Shown here: positions 13,016 to 25,320 of the stretch, in pieces
Layout: the number at the start of each line of letters is the position of its first letter
Numbering within the stretch: the first letter of the stretch is position 1
Made by a program: the position numbers and the translations under genes
DNA from: Lunularia cruciata
Lineage: Eukaryota; Streptophyta; Marchantiopsida; Lunulariales; Lunulariaceae
Length of the DNA: 64,000 nt
Assembly: GCA_948567375.1 (NCBI GenBank)
Contig: OX419761.1
Span: forward strand, 13,616,243 to 13,680,242
Direction of reading: 5' to 3'
Notes under the pieces: generated by a model
Databases searched by the model: none
Seen by the model: only the letters and a program-made list of their open reading frames with translations
Told to the model about the DNA's origin: nothing

Positions 13016-16000
13016 TCAAGGAGGAACAGGCTTAAAGAATTTCAAAATCCCTCCTGCAGATTTCGTTTGCGGGGAACGAAAGCTATCGGTTTTGAGTCTC
13101 TTGACTCGACTAGTTCGGTCTCCATGTCCAGTGGATTTGGACTTTGTCAATTTGGCTGATTGATTTCTAGCATAGGTCTTGCCTGCTGACTTGTATGGAA
13201 TTTTAACAGGGGCAGAGTCATTATGTGGGGACGCATCGCTAAGCTCAAGATTTGGACTGATTTCGGTCAGTACAGATGAAGGAGAACTATCTTCTCCGCC
13301 TATACATCTACTCGACACGCTTGGGGTTGGAGAAAAATATTCATCCCTGCTTGGTACTGTTTGAAAAACTGTCATACTACCCTCTGAAGATAGATTTTGG
13401 CAGTCAGGTTCATCTCCTGTCACCTCCCACTTCGATGTAAAAATAGAATTACCGCCAGAGGATGAACATTGGCTCGGTCCGACGTTTTCAACAGCCGACC
13501 GAGCTTCTTCTAACGACCATCTAAATGCGTCCGGAGTCGACTGCGATGCCATTGATGAGCTTGTCTCTGTCATAACCTTGAAGGGATTGTTCGGTCCGTT
13601 CGCACGCCCTGAATTACTCGTCTGTGAAGATACTGTAGTTGCCATTCGATTCGGTGCTTCTGGCCCCGAGCCAGCTATTAGCTTGAGCTGGGCCAGGAAT
13701 TTCTGATCTACTTCGACAGTCTCATTGATTGTACTTGTCCAAACTGAGGAGCCTGTTTCCATGATTCCTTGTTCTGTGGACATAACAAGGAGTAAGTAAC
13801 CACGAGCAAACATAAAACTCAGATCACACTCTCTACAGACAATTTAAGAATATGAAGATTTTGATGTCTGTATGAAGTTCTGTCCTGGAATAGTCACTCG
13901 TCAAGTGAGAATATACGGGAGATTCTCATCTTTCCGACCATCGTTAAATCATGTGTCACACACTATTAACAAAGCTACTTAAATGAAAGCATTTTCAACA
14001 ATGCTGATGTGTTGTGAAAGTCCCCTTCAGACTTGTCCGTGTCCGTGATTGACAGAGACAAAGATCTCACTGCGCTTACAGTGGGCGAAACACAGCTAGA
14101 GATTGCTAAACTGTCCAAAATATATCTAACATCACATTTTTTTCATCCAATAGCATAAGCTAAACTTCAGGGTTTGACTTCGTATTGAAGGCCATAAGAA
14201 TTGTCAAATATACGTACCACACATTAATGAGGCTTTTGGTAAAGTATCCTTCTCGACATCTCGCCTGGAGTGACCCGATTGTGAAGGGCATATGAGTTTG
14301 CAGTGGCGGTCTTCTACGAGATTAGTTATCAGCTCTTCTTCTGTTCCATACCAGTATGATTCCTGAAAGTCATCACAAGGTATTCATCAAGTTGTGATGG
14401 TTAAGAACGTATGAAGTTCCTCGTCTGGAATTATTTCTTCACATTTTCCATCCATCACATTTTACCATTGTGAGATTCTTCGGTGGAGGACCGGTAACAC
14501 ATGGGTCCTCGATTACTCCACACATGAAATGAAATTAACAAGAGCGCAAACTGTACCTCATATTCTGTATTCTTCATGTTTTTCCTTGACTGTTCAGCTT
14601 GAACTGAAGGTGTAGCGAAGATTCTCAAAGGTTCCTTCTTCGCACCATACATTGAGAATGGTGTCGAGGGTGGGGTTAAAATCGAGCCCTGCGTCGCAGA
14701 ATACGAAGCTGGGGTGAAGAACTTTGAGGGCTCCTTCCTTTGACCATACATCGACAAAGGTTTTGCAGGAGACGTAGCAGATCCGATGTTCTTCATCGGC
14801 TCCCTTCTCCCACCATGCGAAACAGGTGGTGACCTAGGAGTTGGAACTGACTTGAATGCCTCCATGGTGATGGGATCGAGCCTCCCCTCAGCAATTGCTT
14901 TTGCTCTCGACTGAGGCAAATCTCTGTCCATCAGTCGTAAAGGAAGACTACAAAAATGTTTCACCAAACTTGCACAGTAAAGCACGTACATGCTACAAAG
15001 TGATAAAAGCAGCGATTTCAATCCATAAGCCAAACCCTTTCATCAGCCAGTACCTATAACGGACCTGTTAGTGAGTTATAATAAAATGCTCACTTGAGGA
15101 TACGGTCCAAGGAAATCAATATTTCCCTCAAATTCCTCGAGCTGTTCTGCTGATAGAGGATTTAAAAGTATCGAGCTCCTGCTCTCACGGTCATATCTGC
15201 ATTACACAGGGTCGTATGTATGTCCTTGAGTTACAAGAGGCAAATGCAGTTACAAATTATATAAGAGCCCAAGATGCTGGTCCAGAAGTCGCGCCCGTTT
15301 TCTGTATACAATAATCAGAAATTACCTCAAACTTAAAAGGAGTCCTTGATTTGCGGCTTACCAACTCCAGTGTACCGAAGAAACAGATTCATCTACTACT
15401 GTACTCAGTTGAGTCAAACAAACCTGGTATGATTCTAGCATGGCCAGGATTGTGAATGAAGCCAGGTCAGATAGTGAGACTCACACTCGGGCGTGACTGA
15501 AGATTGCCTTTGCTTGCCAAAAGTCAGCAATATAGTTTTCTGGGAATGTTGTGGCCTTCTCAAATATCAATTTAGATAGGACCTGTGTCAAAAAAGCAAG
15601 AAGGGTCAGAAATTCGCCAGAAGTTTTTGAGCTCGTTAGGGATAAATAATAATTTGACTCAAACTGTGATACTTTACGAATGTAAATCTGTGCCTTTGAA
15701 CTAAATGGCAACACATTGAGCCTAATCTTCTCCTCTCAGATAGGAGGGAACTTCTAAAGTTTAACACCTATACGTAAGTGTGAAACTACTGGAAATTTCA
15801 AGTAAATAACATGCGTACCCGAGGGATGCTCCTGTACTTGATCAAAAGTGCATGAGCTCGCTTTACTCCAATGCCAGGAATTGACGCTAAAAAGTCGCAA
15901 CCAGCCATCACACACATTCCTGCAGAGAGTATCATTCCCTAGTCAGGAGGTCTACAACAGCGGGAGCCCAGCGGCTCGACGGTGCCAAACTGAAAGTCTG

Positions 16001-18035
16001 ACCCTAAACTCCTATCAGAGTAATGTAACCCCGTTGTCCAAGTCTCGTACCGAGAAAGAGGTCCAGATCAAAGTTCTTGAAAGAAAGTGCACTCGCAGTA
16101 GGTGGGTTGCAGTCAAATAGGTTTTGGAGACAAATCTCTTCGCCTTGTCCATATCGATCCATCTTGAAGAGCACCTGCAGTGTCATGTAGTGTGGAGAGA
16201 GTAAGTGCAGGCAATCACAAAAAATTGATAAACAGGGAGGTACTGCATTGCGTGTCTGAGAAGGAAAATTGTGAGGAATGACATCTTTCTTCAGAATTTT
16301 GTGAAGAGGTCCCTTGGAAACTGCCTAAAGTAGGATTTATGGCCAGCACGTCTCAGAAATTGACGGAAAGACTTCTCTGAAAGGAACTGTTACCGCTTTG
16401 CAACCGTAAGCAAGCAGGTCACTGTCCTCGCTTATGACGGCAGCAATGCCGCCTTTCTCACTGGGCATTCCAGCAAGATATGCTAGCTGCGCATCTGCTT
16501 CGTATGGTGCGACGACAAACTCAACTGAGTCTTCTCTTAGGACCTATTACGAACGGGTTCATCTGCAGTAATTAGTATCCAGTAGACGACAGCTCAGCTG
16601 AAGCTGATTACAGACCACTCGTCATCCAAATCAAAACTAAGAGAGTGAAGTATTAACCAGAAACGTGTACCTCAATAAGCTCATGAGCCATCATTGGAGT
16701 AATTTCCACTGATCTCTGCAGACAATAAGGCATCTTAGAGCACTACAACAGAAGAGTTCAACTGGCACAGCACATAAACAGGGTCCAATCGCGAATTGAG
16801 AGACCAACTAAAAGGTTTATCATAATTTTCAGCTCGATCACCTTGTTTATCTCCCACAACATTCCTGACTTCGATATCTTGCAGTAGAGGATATGAACCC
16901 CGTGAATCTGCTTTTTCCAGATAGCCTCTCGGCAAGATCGATATAATACACAGACCTTACCTGGTAGAACTCTTGGGCACCTAGCATATCGCCCTCCGAT
17001 TGTTTCCTCTGGGCTTGCTCCAAGTTTGTTTCTCTCCTCCTGCAAATTTAAGAGTTGAGAAATTAAGTGGAGGATATCCGGGTGCCTAGACGCACTCTGA
17101 TGGAGGGTAGAGAATTATGAAACTTCTAAGCCAAGATTCCTGTCGATCTTTACAGTGCTAAAGCATGCATTATCCTGACAAGACAGGTGTATTCGGTTGT
17201 GTGCAAACAGTTGTGCATACGGCCGATTACAATATATATCATTTAGGAATCGAGTTCTACCTTCTACGATCTTGTTCGGTCAAAGCTTTTAGTGGTAGGC
17301 GACCACCATCAAAGACAACCACTGGAGTTATATTGTTATACTTTAGCATCTTTATCCGATGCATGCAGTAGTGCACATAAGCTGGTAGTCCCCGCCTTCT
17401 TTGCTGAGAGCTTTCCTGCTGTAGTTCCATACTGCAAGCATATGCTGTTTAAATAGCACATATATAAACGTTAGGAAATGAGAGGACTAATTTCTTCAGT
17501 AGTGAAGAAGGTAATAGTCAGTTTCAGTTTCAGCCTTTCTACAAGAAGACAAAACCTGCTAATGTGTTCACTCAGAATCTCAACAGAACACCTATGATTA
17601 AAGATGTTTACGAGAGCAGAGAGCAGCGAGCATAACAAGCAGTAGTCAATCATACAAGTAGCTCAATTCATACCTCCTTTATGAAGCCACGAATAGGCAT
17701 CGATTCCAACCTGAGGGTATTGCACAATTAGAATTGAGACTTCTCAAAGTTTAGAAGAGCAAACAAAATGCAGGAAAAAAAAATTGAGTAAAGAGGCAGG
17801 ACGAATGCATCAAGATAAAACGTGTAGTAGAGATTTGGCAGGTAAAGTTGATTTCGCTGTTGAGCGTCATTTGGGAAAGAAACAATCAAAATTGAGGTGC
17901 TGCTGACGGCATGCGTTGGGGTCGCATTCCAATCAGCTGCCTCGTGCAGAAACTTACCCGTTCTCCAGCATATTTATTGACGTGAACGGGCTCTGCATAC
18001 GGCTTCAAAGCCTGCAAGAGTCCCTTTATCCCCAT
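13016..18035 (-). CDS. EXO1: Exonuclease 1 (5'-3' exonuclease / flap nuclease, XPG/RAD2 family)
   Basis: Thirteen exons with GT-AG borders: 18035-17958, 17710-17674, 17444-17261, 17039-16961, 16715-16671, 16543-16394, 16174-16051, 15919-15819, 15582-15485, 15196-15094, 14910-14557, 14362-14218, 13773-13016. They sum to 2,256 bp (751 aa plus stop) and all phases agree. The start [13 protein letters not shown] is the invariant XPG-N terminus. Acidic residues expected for two-metal catalysis are present: D30 (GIDAYSW), D84 (VVVFDGG), E156/D158 (YEADAQL), D181/D183 ([10 protein letters not shown]) and D241 (AGCDFL). [11 protein letters not shown] is the helix-hairpin-helix. Family: nuclear enzyme for mismatch repair, end resection and meiotic recombination. 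The tail has a basic RVKRLK stretch and a terminal [12 protein letters not shown], a possible PCNA-binding box. About six extra residues (QESSQQ region) precede D84. No breaks are seen. The start of exon 11 was chosen because it keeps FLGPYPQ joined in frame to SRAKAIAEG. Confidence 0.93.
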
Positions 18036-20199
18036 TCTGAAAAGCAGGATTCTCCGTCACCTCATGTTGTTCATTACAACCTGAAGAATCTCCTAGAGAC
18101 TTATGTTCAACCGCACTTGCAGGATACCTCCCCTGGTTCTTGCAAACTCGTCAACAAAGTTGATTTGACCATTTTCAGGATGATTTTATCCGGCAAACGT
18201 GATCAAACATGTGTCGGGATGCAGTGTATCCCCGATATTTCTCGCTTCTCTATGTTATACAATGTAAATTGATGGATCCCTGCAACTCCTGCTTTCAGCT
18301 TCTTCCTGGATCTCTTTTTTTCCTCCGGAATACTCCATGTTTATTCACCTTAAAAATGTGAACGAGAGGCCCCTTGCCTACTCACACACGCTTTGAACAT
18401 TTGCATAACGATCCGTTTTGATCCATGGGATTTAAATGCTCAATACTTCCCACTGAGAATTCTCGCAAACTTTCTGACCACTCGGGTGAAGTTTGAAACC
18501 GAACACAACCAATCGTTAACGAATAAATTTCTTCACAAACGGTACAAGGTGATTGACTGAAAGCCGCAAACCTTCCGGACGGACTTCCGGCTCAAAGTTT
18601 CTTCACAAGTCCGTTAACAAAACTCTGGGGCAGTACCGGCAAATCCATTACAATTCGTGTAGATCCTCAAACTCAACAACCGAGGACCATGAACCATGAA
18701 CTTCCTCGGCCGTCGATACTACAGAGGAGTCCGATGTCAAGCTGTGGTTAAAGACCTGGCAGCTTTCCTGATGGAATTCCAATAACTCTGCGTCTACAAC
18801 AGTGAATTGTATATTCTCATCAATCAGCAGCATCCTGATCACAATTTCTGTTTCTCACTTCTGCGCGCAGAATTCCCGGCACCTGCAAGTGAAAGGCTCC
18901 AGAGCTCAAGGCATTCCGGCAATCAAATGCGCGAATCCCAACATCAAAGAGCTGCGTCAAAGAACTAATTTGAAGGAGATTAAGTGGTTCGATCGACCGA
19001 GGGACAGAATGGAGGGAAAGGAGCGATTGGTGGGCCATGTTTGAAATAGTCCGCGGGTAACTGGAGTACTTCAAGAGTTCACTGATCGAGGAGCACCGGG
19101 AAGTATTGACATCTCCCCCGGCTGAAATTGGAAATACACTCATACCGCGGAAATCTTTCCCGATACAATGCCAAGGATATGGGCCGGGAAAAGGCAATTC
19201 CCAGGATTCCAGGTTAACTTCCGAGGAACCGGGGAATAATGGATTTTCCCCGGTTTCCCCAGATGACTCCCCGACGAGTGTCGTGGACGATCCCAGAAGA
19301 GTCCCTGGGTTTATGACGAGCCAGGTCCAGTAATAGAAAGTTATTTAGTTGCTGCTTTTCGCGGGTGCGTGGTGGACGAATCTAGTGAACTCTGCAGTCA
19401 ATGAATTCAACGCAGTAACTCGGGGACGCACTAAGGCTGTATAATCTGAACCAGCAACCCGGTTGGGATAAGCAACCAGGTGATTTCCTTCGTTTATTCA
19501 CATAAACATACACGAGAAAAATCTGTCATATCATCTTCTAAGTCAAAATCTCGAAGAAAGCAAATTCACGAGGCACAAACAGAGCGAGCTGATTTTCTCA
19601 TTATTCAATTTATTTTGAGACTGGACTAGCAGAATTTGGCTGATGGCAGTCTTATCCTTCTCCTTGATTCGTTTCACAAACTGTATCTCGTGAAGTACTG
19701 AGGTAAGCAATGAATGAGATTCGATTGGCAAAGTCCAATGTTCGTGTGCAATTGGCAATTTTGATTTCTTTGTATGAACAGTCTGTCGTTATTCGCTTCT
19801 GGAATTCCGATTTTGCTGCACACCATCGCGGGTTTCTGTTTTCTCGCAGCTGTGGATATATGAGATGGATAGCTGGTCTTTTATTTGTTCGAAAGCTTTA
19901 AACATCAAACTATGAATGGTTTGCAATTTATTACCCAAGTTTCCAGCAGCTCGGATTTGTCGACCGATTTTGTCAATGCCACTTCATTCAGTAAACCCCT
20001 GGACTGGCATGGTCATTTGTGTTGTTGCACAGTAACAAGACAGCAGATTAGCGAGCTTGAGAGTAATGTGGGCCAGATTGGGCTGCAGTAAACTGCGGCA
20101 GCTGGGATGCCGAAGTAATCATCCTTATCATTCCTTTCATATGATCTTCGCTGAATCCGATTTTCATATGAAATTCTAACATCCTTGGTTCAAGTATAG
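18036..20199. other. Intergenic between EXO1 and SEL1-repeat gene
   Basis: Divergent genes face away from this 2.1 kb, so both promoters should lie here, along with the missing 5' exon(s) of the SEL1 gene. I could not choose a first exon: several short open frames (for example 19885-20091, plus) end without a convincing donor. A minus-strand frame at about 18880-19190 includes a weak phospholipase C-like string, listed separately. The stretch 19090-19330 is richer in G/C than its surroundings, as plant promoter or 5' regions often are. Confidence 0.4.
18880..19010 (-). pseudogene. Possible PLC-like phosphodiesterase X-domain fragment
   Basis: The minus strand encodes SLTQLFDVGIRAFDCR, close to the SLxxQLDxGIRxxDIR motif of phosphatidylinositol-specific phospholipase C-like X domains. 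The expected catalytic HDS-type histidine motif is not clear upstream, and no downstream HG motif was found. The frame stays open for about 125 codons (19197-18820), but only this segment resembles a family. It could be a chance match. If real, it is a short relic. Confidence 0.2.
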
Positions 20200-22794
20200 A
20201 TCATCAGTAAAAATTCTTACAATGAATTTTCTTCTCGGGTGTATTGGTTCGAAGTTGGACAGAGAAAAGTTTCCACGAATCCTACCACTGAAGCACTGCA
20301 ATACATAGCACATGGTCTGAGTGCTGTCGTGGAGGCTGATCGTATACTTCCTTACACTGATCCTGATGACACTCGAGTGACGCCTTTACTGAAGGTTAGG
20401 AAGCTCTTTACCCTAATTCTCATTCTGCTACCCATGAAGGAGCACACGAACTCGTAGAGAGTGTTATCTTTATAATACTCCGGCCAAATTCGTTGTAAAG
20501 CTCATCATGTCGTTCCCTATGAGTATGGATTGACTGAGTGCATTTTTGGCTTGGAAAAAGCAGAAAGCTAAGGAAAACTTCGAGCTAGCTCTGGAGGTAG
20601 AAAATACGAATTCTGATGCAATGCTACTTCTTTCTCGTCTTCACATGTACTACCATATACCAGGTTCTTGCCCAGCCAGGTATGCGTTTGTGTATACTGG
20701 TTCATGTTTCATGTGATGGAGGTATTGTGGATGTCAGTTAGTCACATACTCTGCTTTCCCAGAAACTCGATAAGTTCTATTCTCGATTATTCCTGTTGCT
20801 GCAGGCGAGTAATATTAGTTGCAAGTTTTTATCAACAAGTATCATGTCCTTTACGAACACAACTCCAGGTTACTTGGTAAATCTTGCTTCTCGATCAATC
20901 TTAAGTACCTTCATACTCATAGACATGACAGTATAAAGGCTCATTAAACCATTAATTTAAGACAGCTACGCTCATACTTACCAGCAGTTAAGTGCACATA
21001 ATAGTAGAACCCCTGGTTACGCCCTGTAGAATAATTAACTAGCACAGGAAATGAAGCTCGTTCGAAATGAGCTTGTGTGTGGCATTCTTCTTACAGTGGC
21101 CTCTGATATTTGAACGTAGTGGAGCCGCATTATTGGAGGCAGCTGCAAATGCAGGCAATCCGGTCGCTCAGTATGAGCTTGTATGTCGCCTTCGTGCTGA
21201 GGTGAGAGGTTCACAGTCCCCGCGTAATTAATAATTTCAACCAGAAACTGTTATATTGATTTCAGCAGGCATTCTTATTTTTTCGTTCGAAGATAGGCTA
21301 GTAGTGAGTTTGACATTCTACAATCTGGAAGTGTTTCAAGGAAGAAATGTAAGTTCCAGGTTGTAAACTTTCAAATGCACCTCATGGAAAGAAATTGGAA
21401 TTGAACTACTTAATTTCCTGTTGAGCTGGAAGAACCTTTGGAAGCATCAAGAAAGTGCGACTCAGTTAGCAATGTCTTGGTCTTGATATCAGGGTAAAAT
21501 AATCGGTATTGGAGATGGTGATGGCATGGACGAGAAAGCATTCAAGTACTTGGAGTTAGCAGCTTGCAAGGTGCTCATATTTTAACTAGCTTTGAATGCA
21601 CAAGACTGTAGTCCGAGATGCGCTTTCCAATGTGGTGAGTCACGGTAGGGGCTAGCTTGATATCGGTTAGGGAAGTAAACTTCCCGAACCGATATCAAGC
21701 CGAAACCGAAACATAAGGCGAGGAAGAGCAGTTGTGCAAGCACATTGTAGGTTTCAGATTCGGTTTTAGCGAATAGGCTACGATTCCCATACTATAGTTG
21801 TGACTTTGACAGCAGTGGTTGAGGGACAAGGAGAGATGAGACACTTTCAGTAAGACTGATGGAGACTGAAGCATACGGGTCTGCCAATTTCTATCGGATT
21901 CATGCAGAAACACCCAGGTGCTTTGTTCTTGATGGGTGCAACCTATTTGGCTGGTAAGCACACGAAGCGTGACGTGAAAGCTGCTGCTTGGTGCTTCCGT
22001 AATGCAGCAGAGCAGGTACTCTATCGTACTTCTTGATTTCCGAGTACAGCAAAGTCCATTGTAGTGTCAGGGCACAGCTGAAGGAGAAAGGGTGGAATAT
22101 CGTCGCAGGAAACTTCTGCAAGAAACTGAAGCTGTATGGTAGTGACTGGTTTGCCGTTCGCTGTTGTCAATGATTTAAATTGTTTTACTTGAAAGGCGTC
22201 AAGCATTATTGTAAGGCTTGATTCCATCGATATTTATACTGGGAATTAAGATTGAAATCACAGACTGCAAAAATATCAAGGTTGCATTTTCTTCAACTGT
22301 AGGGTCACACAGCGGCTGCAACGGTGTATGGTGCTCTCATGGCAAGAGGTAGATGCGCATTTCTCCTGTGTTTCGAAATTTACATCTTGGCTGCCTGAAA
22401 CCAATCCATGGATTTCCTCTCTCACTAGCGTCAAACCAGTCTGTGTGTTGTTACAATTGTCCTTGAAGAATCTTTGTTATGAATCTCAATCATGTGCATA
22501 GTTCCCGGTGTTCATGCTTTCCAAACGGGGCACGCAGGCCTGCAAGTGCCGGAAGAGGAGAGTGAAGAAGCCACGGAATTCGACCATCACGAGGTGACAA
22601 GCAAGCTGGATCCGGTTGACATGACGCAAAATGGCGAGGTGCATAAACCCACAGATATGAATGAAGCTGCAAGGTATTACTTCGAAATTGCTGCTGAAGC
22701 TGGAGATGGTCTTGCTCTTGAGTGGCTTGATACGATGCCACCGATTGAGGACGCCTCCCAAGCTTCTCAAGATGAGGAACAGCAACACCCGTAA
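20200..22794 (+). CDS. SEL1-repeat (TPR-like) protein, 5' end not found
   Basis: Seven exons join in phase: 20200-20394, 20564-20679, 21120-21201, 21493-21570, 21908-22015, 22303-22348, 22502-22794. They give 305 codons and a stop, with no internal break. The repeat signature is alanine-rich helices with small residues at fixed spacing: [66 protein letters not shown] and [18 protein letters not shown]. Family: SEL1/TPR solenoids act as protein-binding scaffolds, and no enzymatic motif is present. The acidic C-terminus ([16 protein letters not shown]) is low in complexity. The exon at 20200 opens in frame without an ATG, so at least one upstream exon is missing from this model. Compartment is unknown. 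An intron hairpin lies at 21655-21700. Confidence 0.75.
21655..21700. repeat. Near-perfect 22-bp hairpin in SEL1-gene intron
   Basis: Left arm 21655-21676 (GCTTGATATCGG..AAGT), two-base loop, right arm 21679-21700. The arms pair along 22 bp with one non-Watson-Crick position, which is G-U in RNA. It lies in the intron between exons 21493-21570 and 21908-22015. It may be a small inverted-repeat element or a cruciform. The loop is far too short for a usual plant microRNA precursor. Confidence 0.7.
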
Positions 22795-23478
22795 CTTAAC
22801 TTACAGTTTTCCCTCACCTCTCGAAAAGACAATCGACCCTGGGTTGAGTTCATCCAAGGGCATGGCAACTTGTCTTGGACCTATACCCGTTTCCGTCAGG
22901 ATTGTTCACGATCAGGACAGTGATTCCGGAAAAGGGAGCAAGCCACCACTGCTGCTCACTACCATCGCTTCTATAGAAACCAAATTCTTGGCTCGAATAG
23001 ACAGCATCTACTTAAATGGAAGATGGAGAGTTGTAGACTAACAAGTAGTGAAGGTCTGAGGGAAGTCTTGTACCGGTATCAACTGGAAATCCATCGAAGA
23101 ATCAACCGGTATTCATCTCTGCTTCCCAATCCCTTTTGGAAATAAGAGACTTATGTACAGCAGGTAAGAGATGATCAAGGATCTCCAGTTCCTACATTAT
23201 GGGAGCTGGGCAAATATAAATTATCCAGCTTATATACCAACAGCCACTACTTACACCCACAGACCAACACTTGATATGTATGATCTTTCCTATTCTTCGA
23301 TGATCTTTCCCGAATCTACTTAGTAGTTTAGAATGCATCATCTCGTTATCTTTGTTATATTTTGCTTGTTTTCTGTACTTATCGACGTTTCCTTTCAGGT
23401 ATTAGAAGAGGTATGTCTTGAGTCCTTTCCGTTGTCCTGCTCACGGTTATGCATTCTTCCTTTGCTCGTGATTATTCT

Positions 23479-23705
23479 GCAAATCGATTTATTCTGTTTA
23501 TTCTTATTCTTGCTCTTTAGGTGACCGTTTCCTCCATTTTCCAAAACACTTAAACACCGTTAATGCAAATCGATTTATTCTGTTTATTCTTATTCTTGCT
23601 CTTTAGGTGACCGTTAATGCAAATCGATTTATTCTGTTTATTCTTATTCTTGCTCTTTAGGTGACCGTTTCCTTCCATTTTCCAAAACACTTAAACATTG
23701 TTAAT
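23479..23705. repeat. Tandem repeat, units of 86, 54 and 87 bp
   Basis: Each unit begins GCAAATCGATTTATTCTG and runs through a TTCTTATTCTTGCTCTTTAG core to GTGACCGTT. Units start at 23479, 23565 and 23619. Units 1 and 3 carry an extra block of about 32 bp (CCATTTTCCAAAACACTTAA). The middle unit lacks it, so it arose by an internal deletion or by stepwise slippage. The units are nearly identical, which suggests recent duplication. Confidence 0.9.
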
Positions 23706-24276
23706 GCTTTGAGTGGTACTTCAGGGAGCAATCGAGTTTGCCTTGGCACTCATGAGCTCTCGAACAGAAACTCGACACGAGGGGTAGACATTCGCTCAGC
23801 TACTTCGGCACTGAATTGGGCACTGATAAAGTCGGAGTGCTTTCGTGGAGGTTTACTATGGCCACCTTCTGCTTCCTTCTATTGTTTTAGATGTTTTAGG
23901 ACTCACGCGTACATAGCGCATGCTGCGATGTACTCTATCCAATCCTCTAACGCTTCGCTCTGCATCCCCATTCTCTGGACGACTTCTACCCTCATTTCCT
24001 CATACCCTGTCCTCTTGCAGGTAATCGATTACCTGATGTGTAATATTTCTTCACATAGTTGTTAGCGATTACACGAAGCTTACAAGTTCTATACATGAGT
24101 TCCTCTCGATATGTTGCTATTATGCCTTCACCTCAGTGTACATTAGATTTGTTAAATTCACTTAATCTACTTTACGGCTTTAATATTCATCCCGATTTGC
24201 ACATTTGCACATTTGCATTGCATATCACATGTTTACATTTCATCTGCACTTTATACGCATTTACTGAGTTCTGAAT

Positions 24277-24298
24277 CCCCCGTTCCCCTGAACGGGGG
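24277..24298. repeat. GC-rich perfect hairpin
   Basis: CCCCCGTTC, a 4-nt loop CCCT, then GAACGGGGG: a perfect 9-bp stem in otherwise A/T-rich sequence. There is no T-run after it and no gene ends beside it, so it is recorded as a structure only. Confidence 0.6.
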
Positions 24299-24460
24299 AA
24301 CGGCTTCTGCTCTCATCTCCTCATATCCAGCGTATATTCAAATCGATTATCAATATCTATATGCAAGTGATGGATGTAAGTACAGTAGGTCAGGAAGGCT
24401 CCAGAACTCTGTATAAACAGTAGTTGCAAGCTGTGCAGATAGTACCTTAATTACATTTAT

Positions 24461-25320
24461 GTGCATCACGCTTCTACTTCGTCACATTCTCCAGAAGTAC
24501 CCGAGACCTTGGAAAGCTCCAACAAGGCTGATGGTGAGTTGTTGGAACCGTTGTTGTTCCAAGGACAAGTGACCAGGATGATTTTCCTTGAAGCTATTGC
24601 ATACGAATTTAAGCTACTCGATATCCGGGTTTGTGATGGAGTTCTCTACATGGATAAGCGCTGTAGATAACCCAATACCGCGAAACAAGTTACTCATGCG
24701 CTCACCTGCGTAAGTAAATTATTCCGGAGTCTGTCTCATCTAACCTACTGCACTTCCTCTACATTATCGTGGTTGCGGCTGAGGAACTTGCAATGAGCAG
24801 AGGCAATTGGTGTCCACTTCCAGTCAATTGGGAGTCTCCTTGCTACTAATAGTGGAGGCCAGGAACGGACTTGTACCATCCACTCTATATTCTTTAGACT
24901 TCAAACGGAGGCAAGAAGCTCGTGTATGGGAGCCGAAGGTCCACAGTCTCGTTTGCGGATTGAGAAGACCATTACACCAGAACGCAGCGCATGCTTGCAT
25001 CGCGTCCTTCGTTCACATGTCTCTGCTCGTTACCTGTCGCCACGAGCTGCGGTCGCAAGATCTTTCACAGTGGAAGTTCTTTGTCCCGGCATCTCTGAAC
25101 GTCGTCCACTTCTTTTCTGCCTCTGCAGCAGCGGCGCGGTCCCGACTAGTTCCCGCAAAGAATCTGCAGGCTACAAGCTTCGTCGTATCATTGGTCATGG
25201 AAAGGAAATTGATTCGACAAGGCCGACATCTCCTGTACGTGACACTTTGACCATCATTGTACCATGAAGCTCGCTGCTCAAACACTTCAAACCAAATGAA
25301 GGAAGTCTGAAGACTCACGG
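24461..25320. other. Overlapping open frames, no family recognised
   Basis: Plus-strand frames at 24461-24670 (70 codons, acidic, containing SSNKADGELLEPL) and 24807-25250 overlap a second plus frame (24926-25267) and a minus frame (25318-25013). The open frames compete in the same DNA and none carries a domain I know. The segment is somewhat G/C-richer than its flanks, so an unrecognised exon is possible. Confidence 0.25.

Larger units (their letters stand above)
22795..24460. other. SEL1 gene 3' flank with simple and tandem repeats
   Basis: No gene recognised. It contains the three-unit tandem repeat at 23479-23705 and the GC-rich hairpin at 24277-24298. Loosely similar pyrimidine-rich stretches (CTCATxTCCTCATA strings) occur at about 23990 and 24315. 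Short open frames here show no family features. Confidence 0.4.

Noticed and set aside
15355-15420. Extra EXO1 exon ([15 protein letters not shown])
   Set aside because: Splicing exon 9 directly to 15196 gives the family-typical HARVYD sequence and keeps the frame, so this stretch is intron.
21297-21348. Additional SEL1-gene exon ([13 protein letters not shown])
   Set aside because: It has good splice borders, but including it breaks the phase with the next exon; skipping it gives an uninterrupted frame. It may be an alternative exon.
23479-23705. CRISPR-like array
   Set aside because: Units abut directly, with no unique spacers, and the rest of the window is a plant nuclear genome.
24807-25267. 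Two overlapping plus-strand frames as coding
   Set aside because: Overlapping frames compete and have no family signal; kept only as an unassigned interval.
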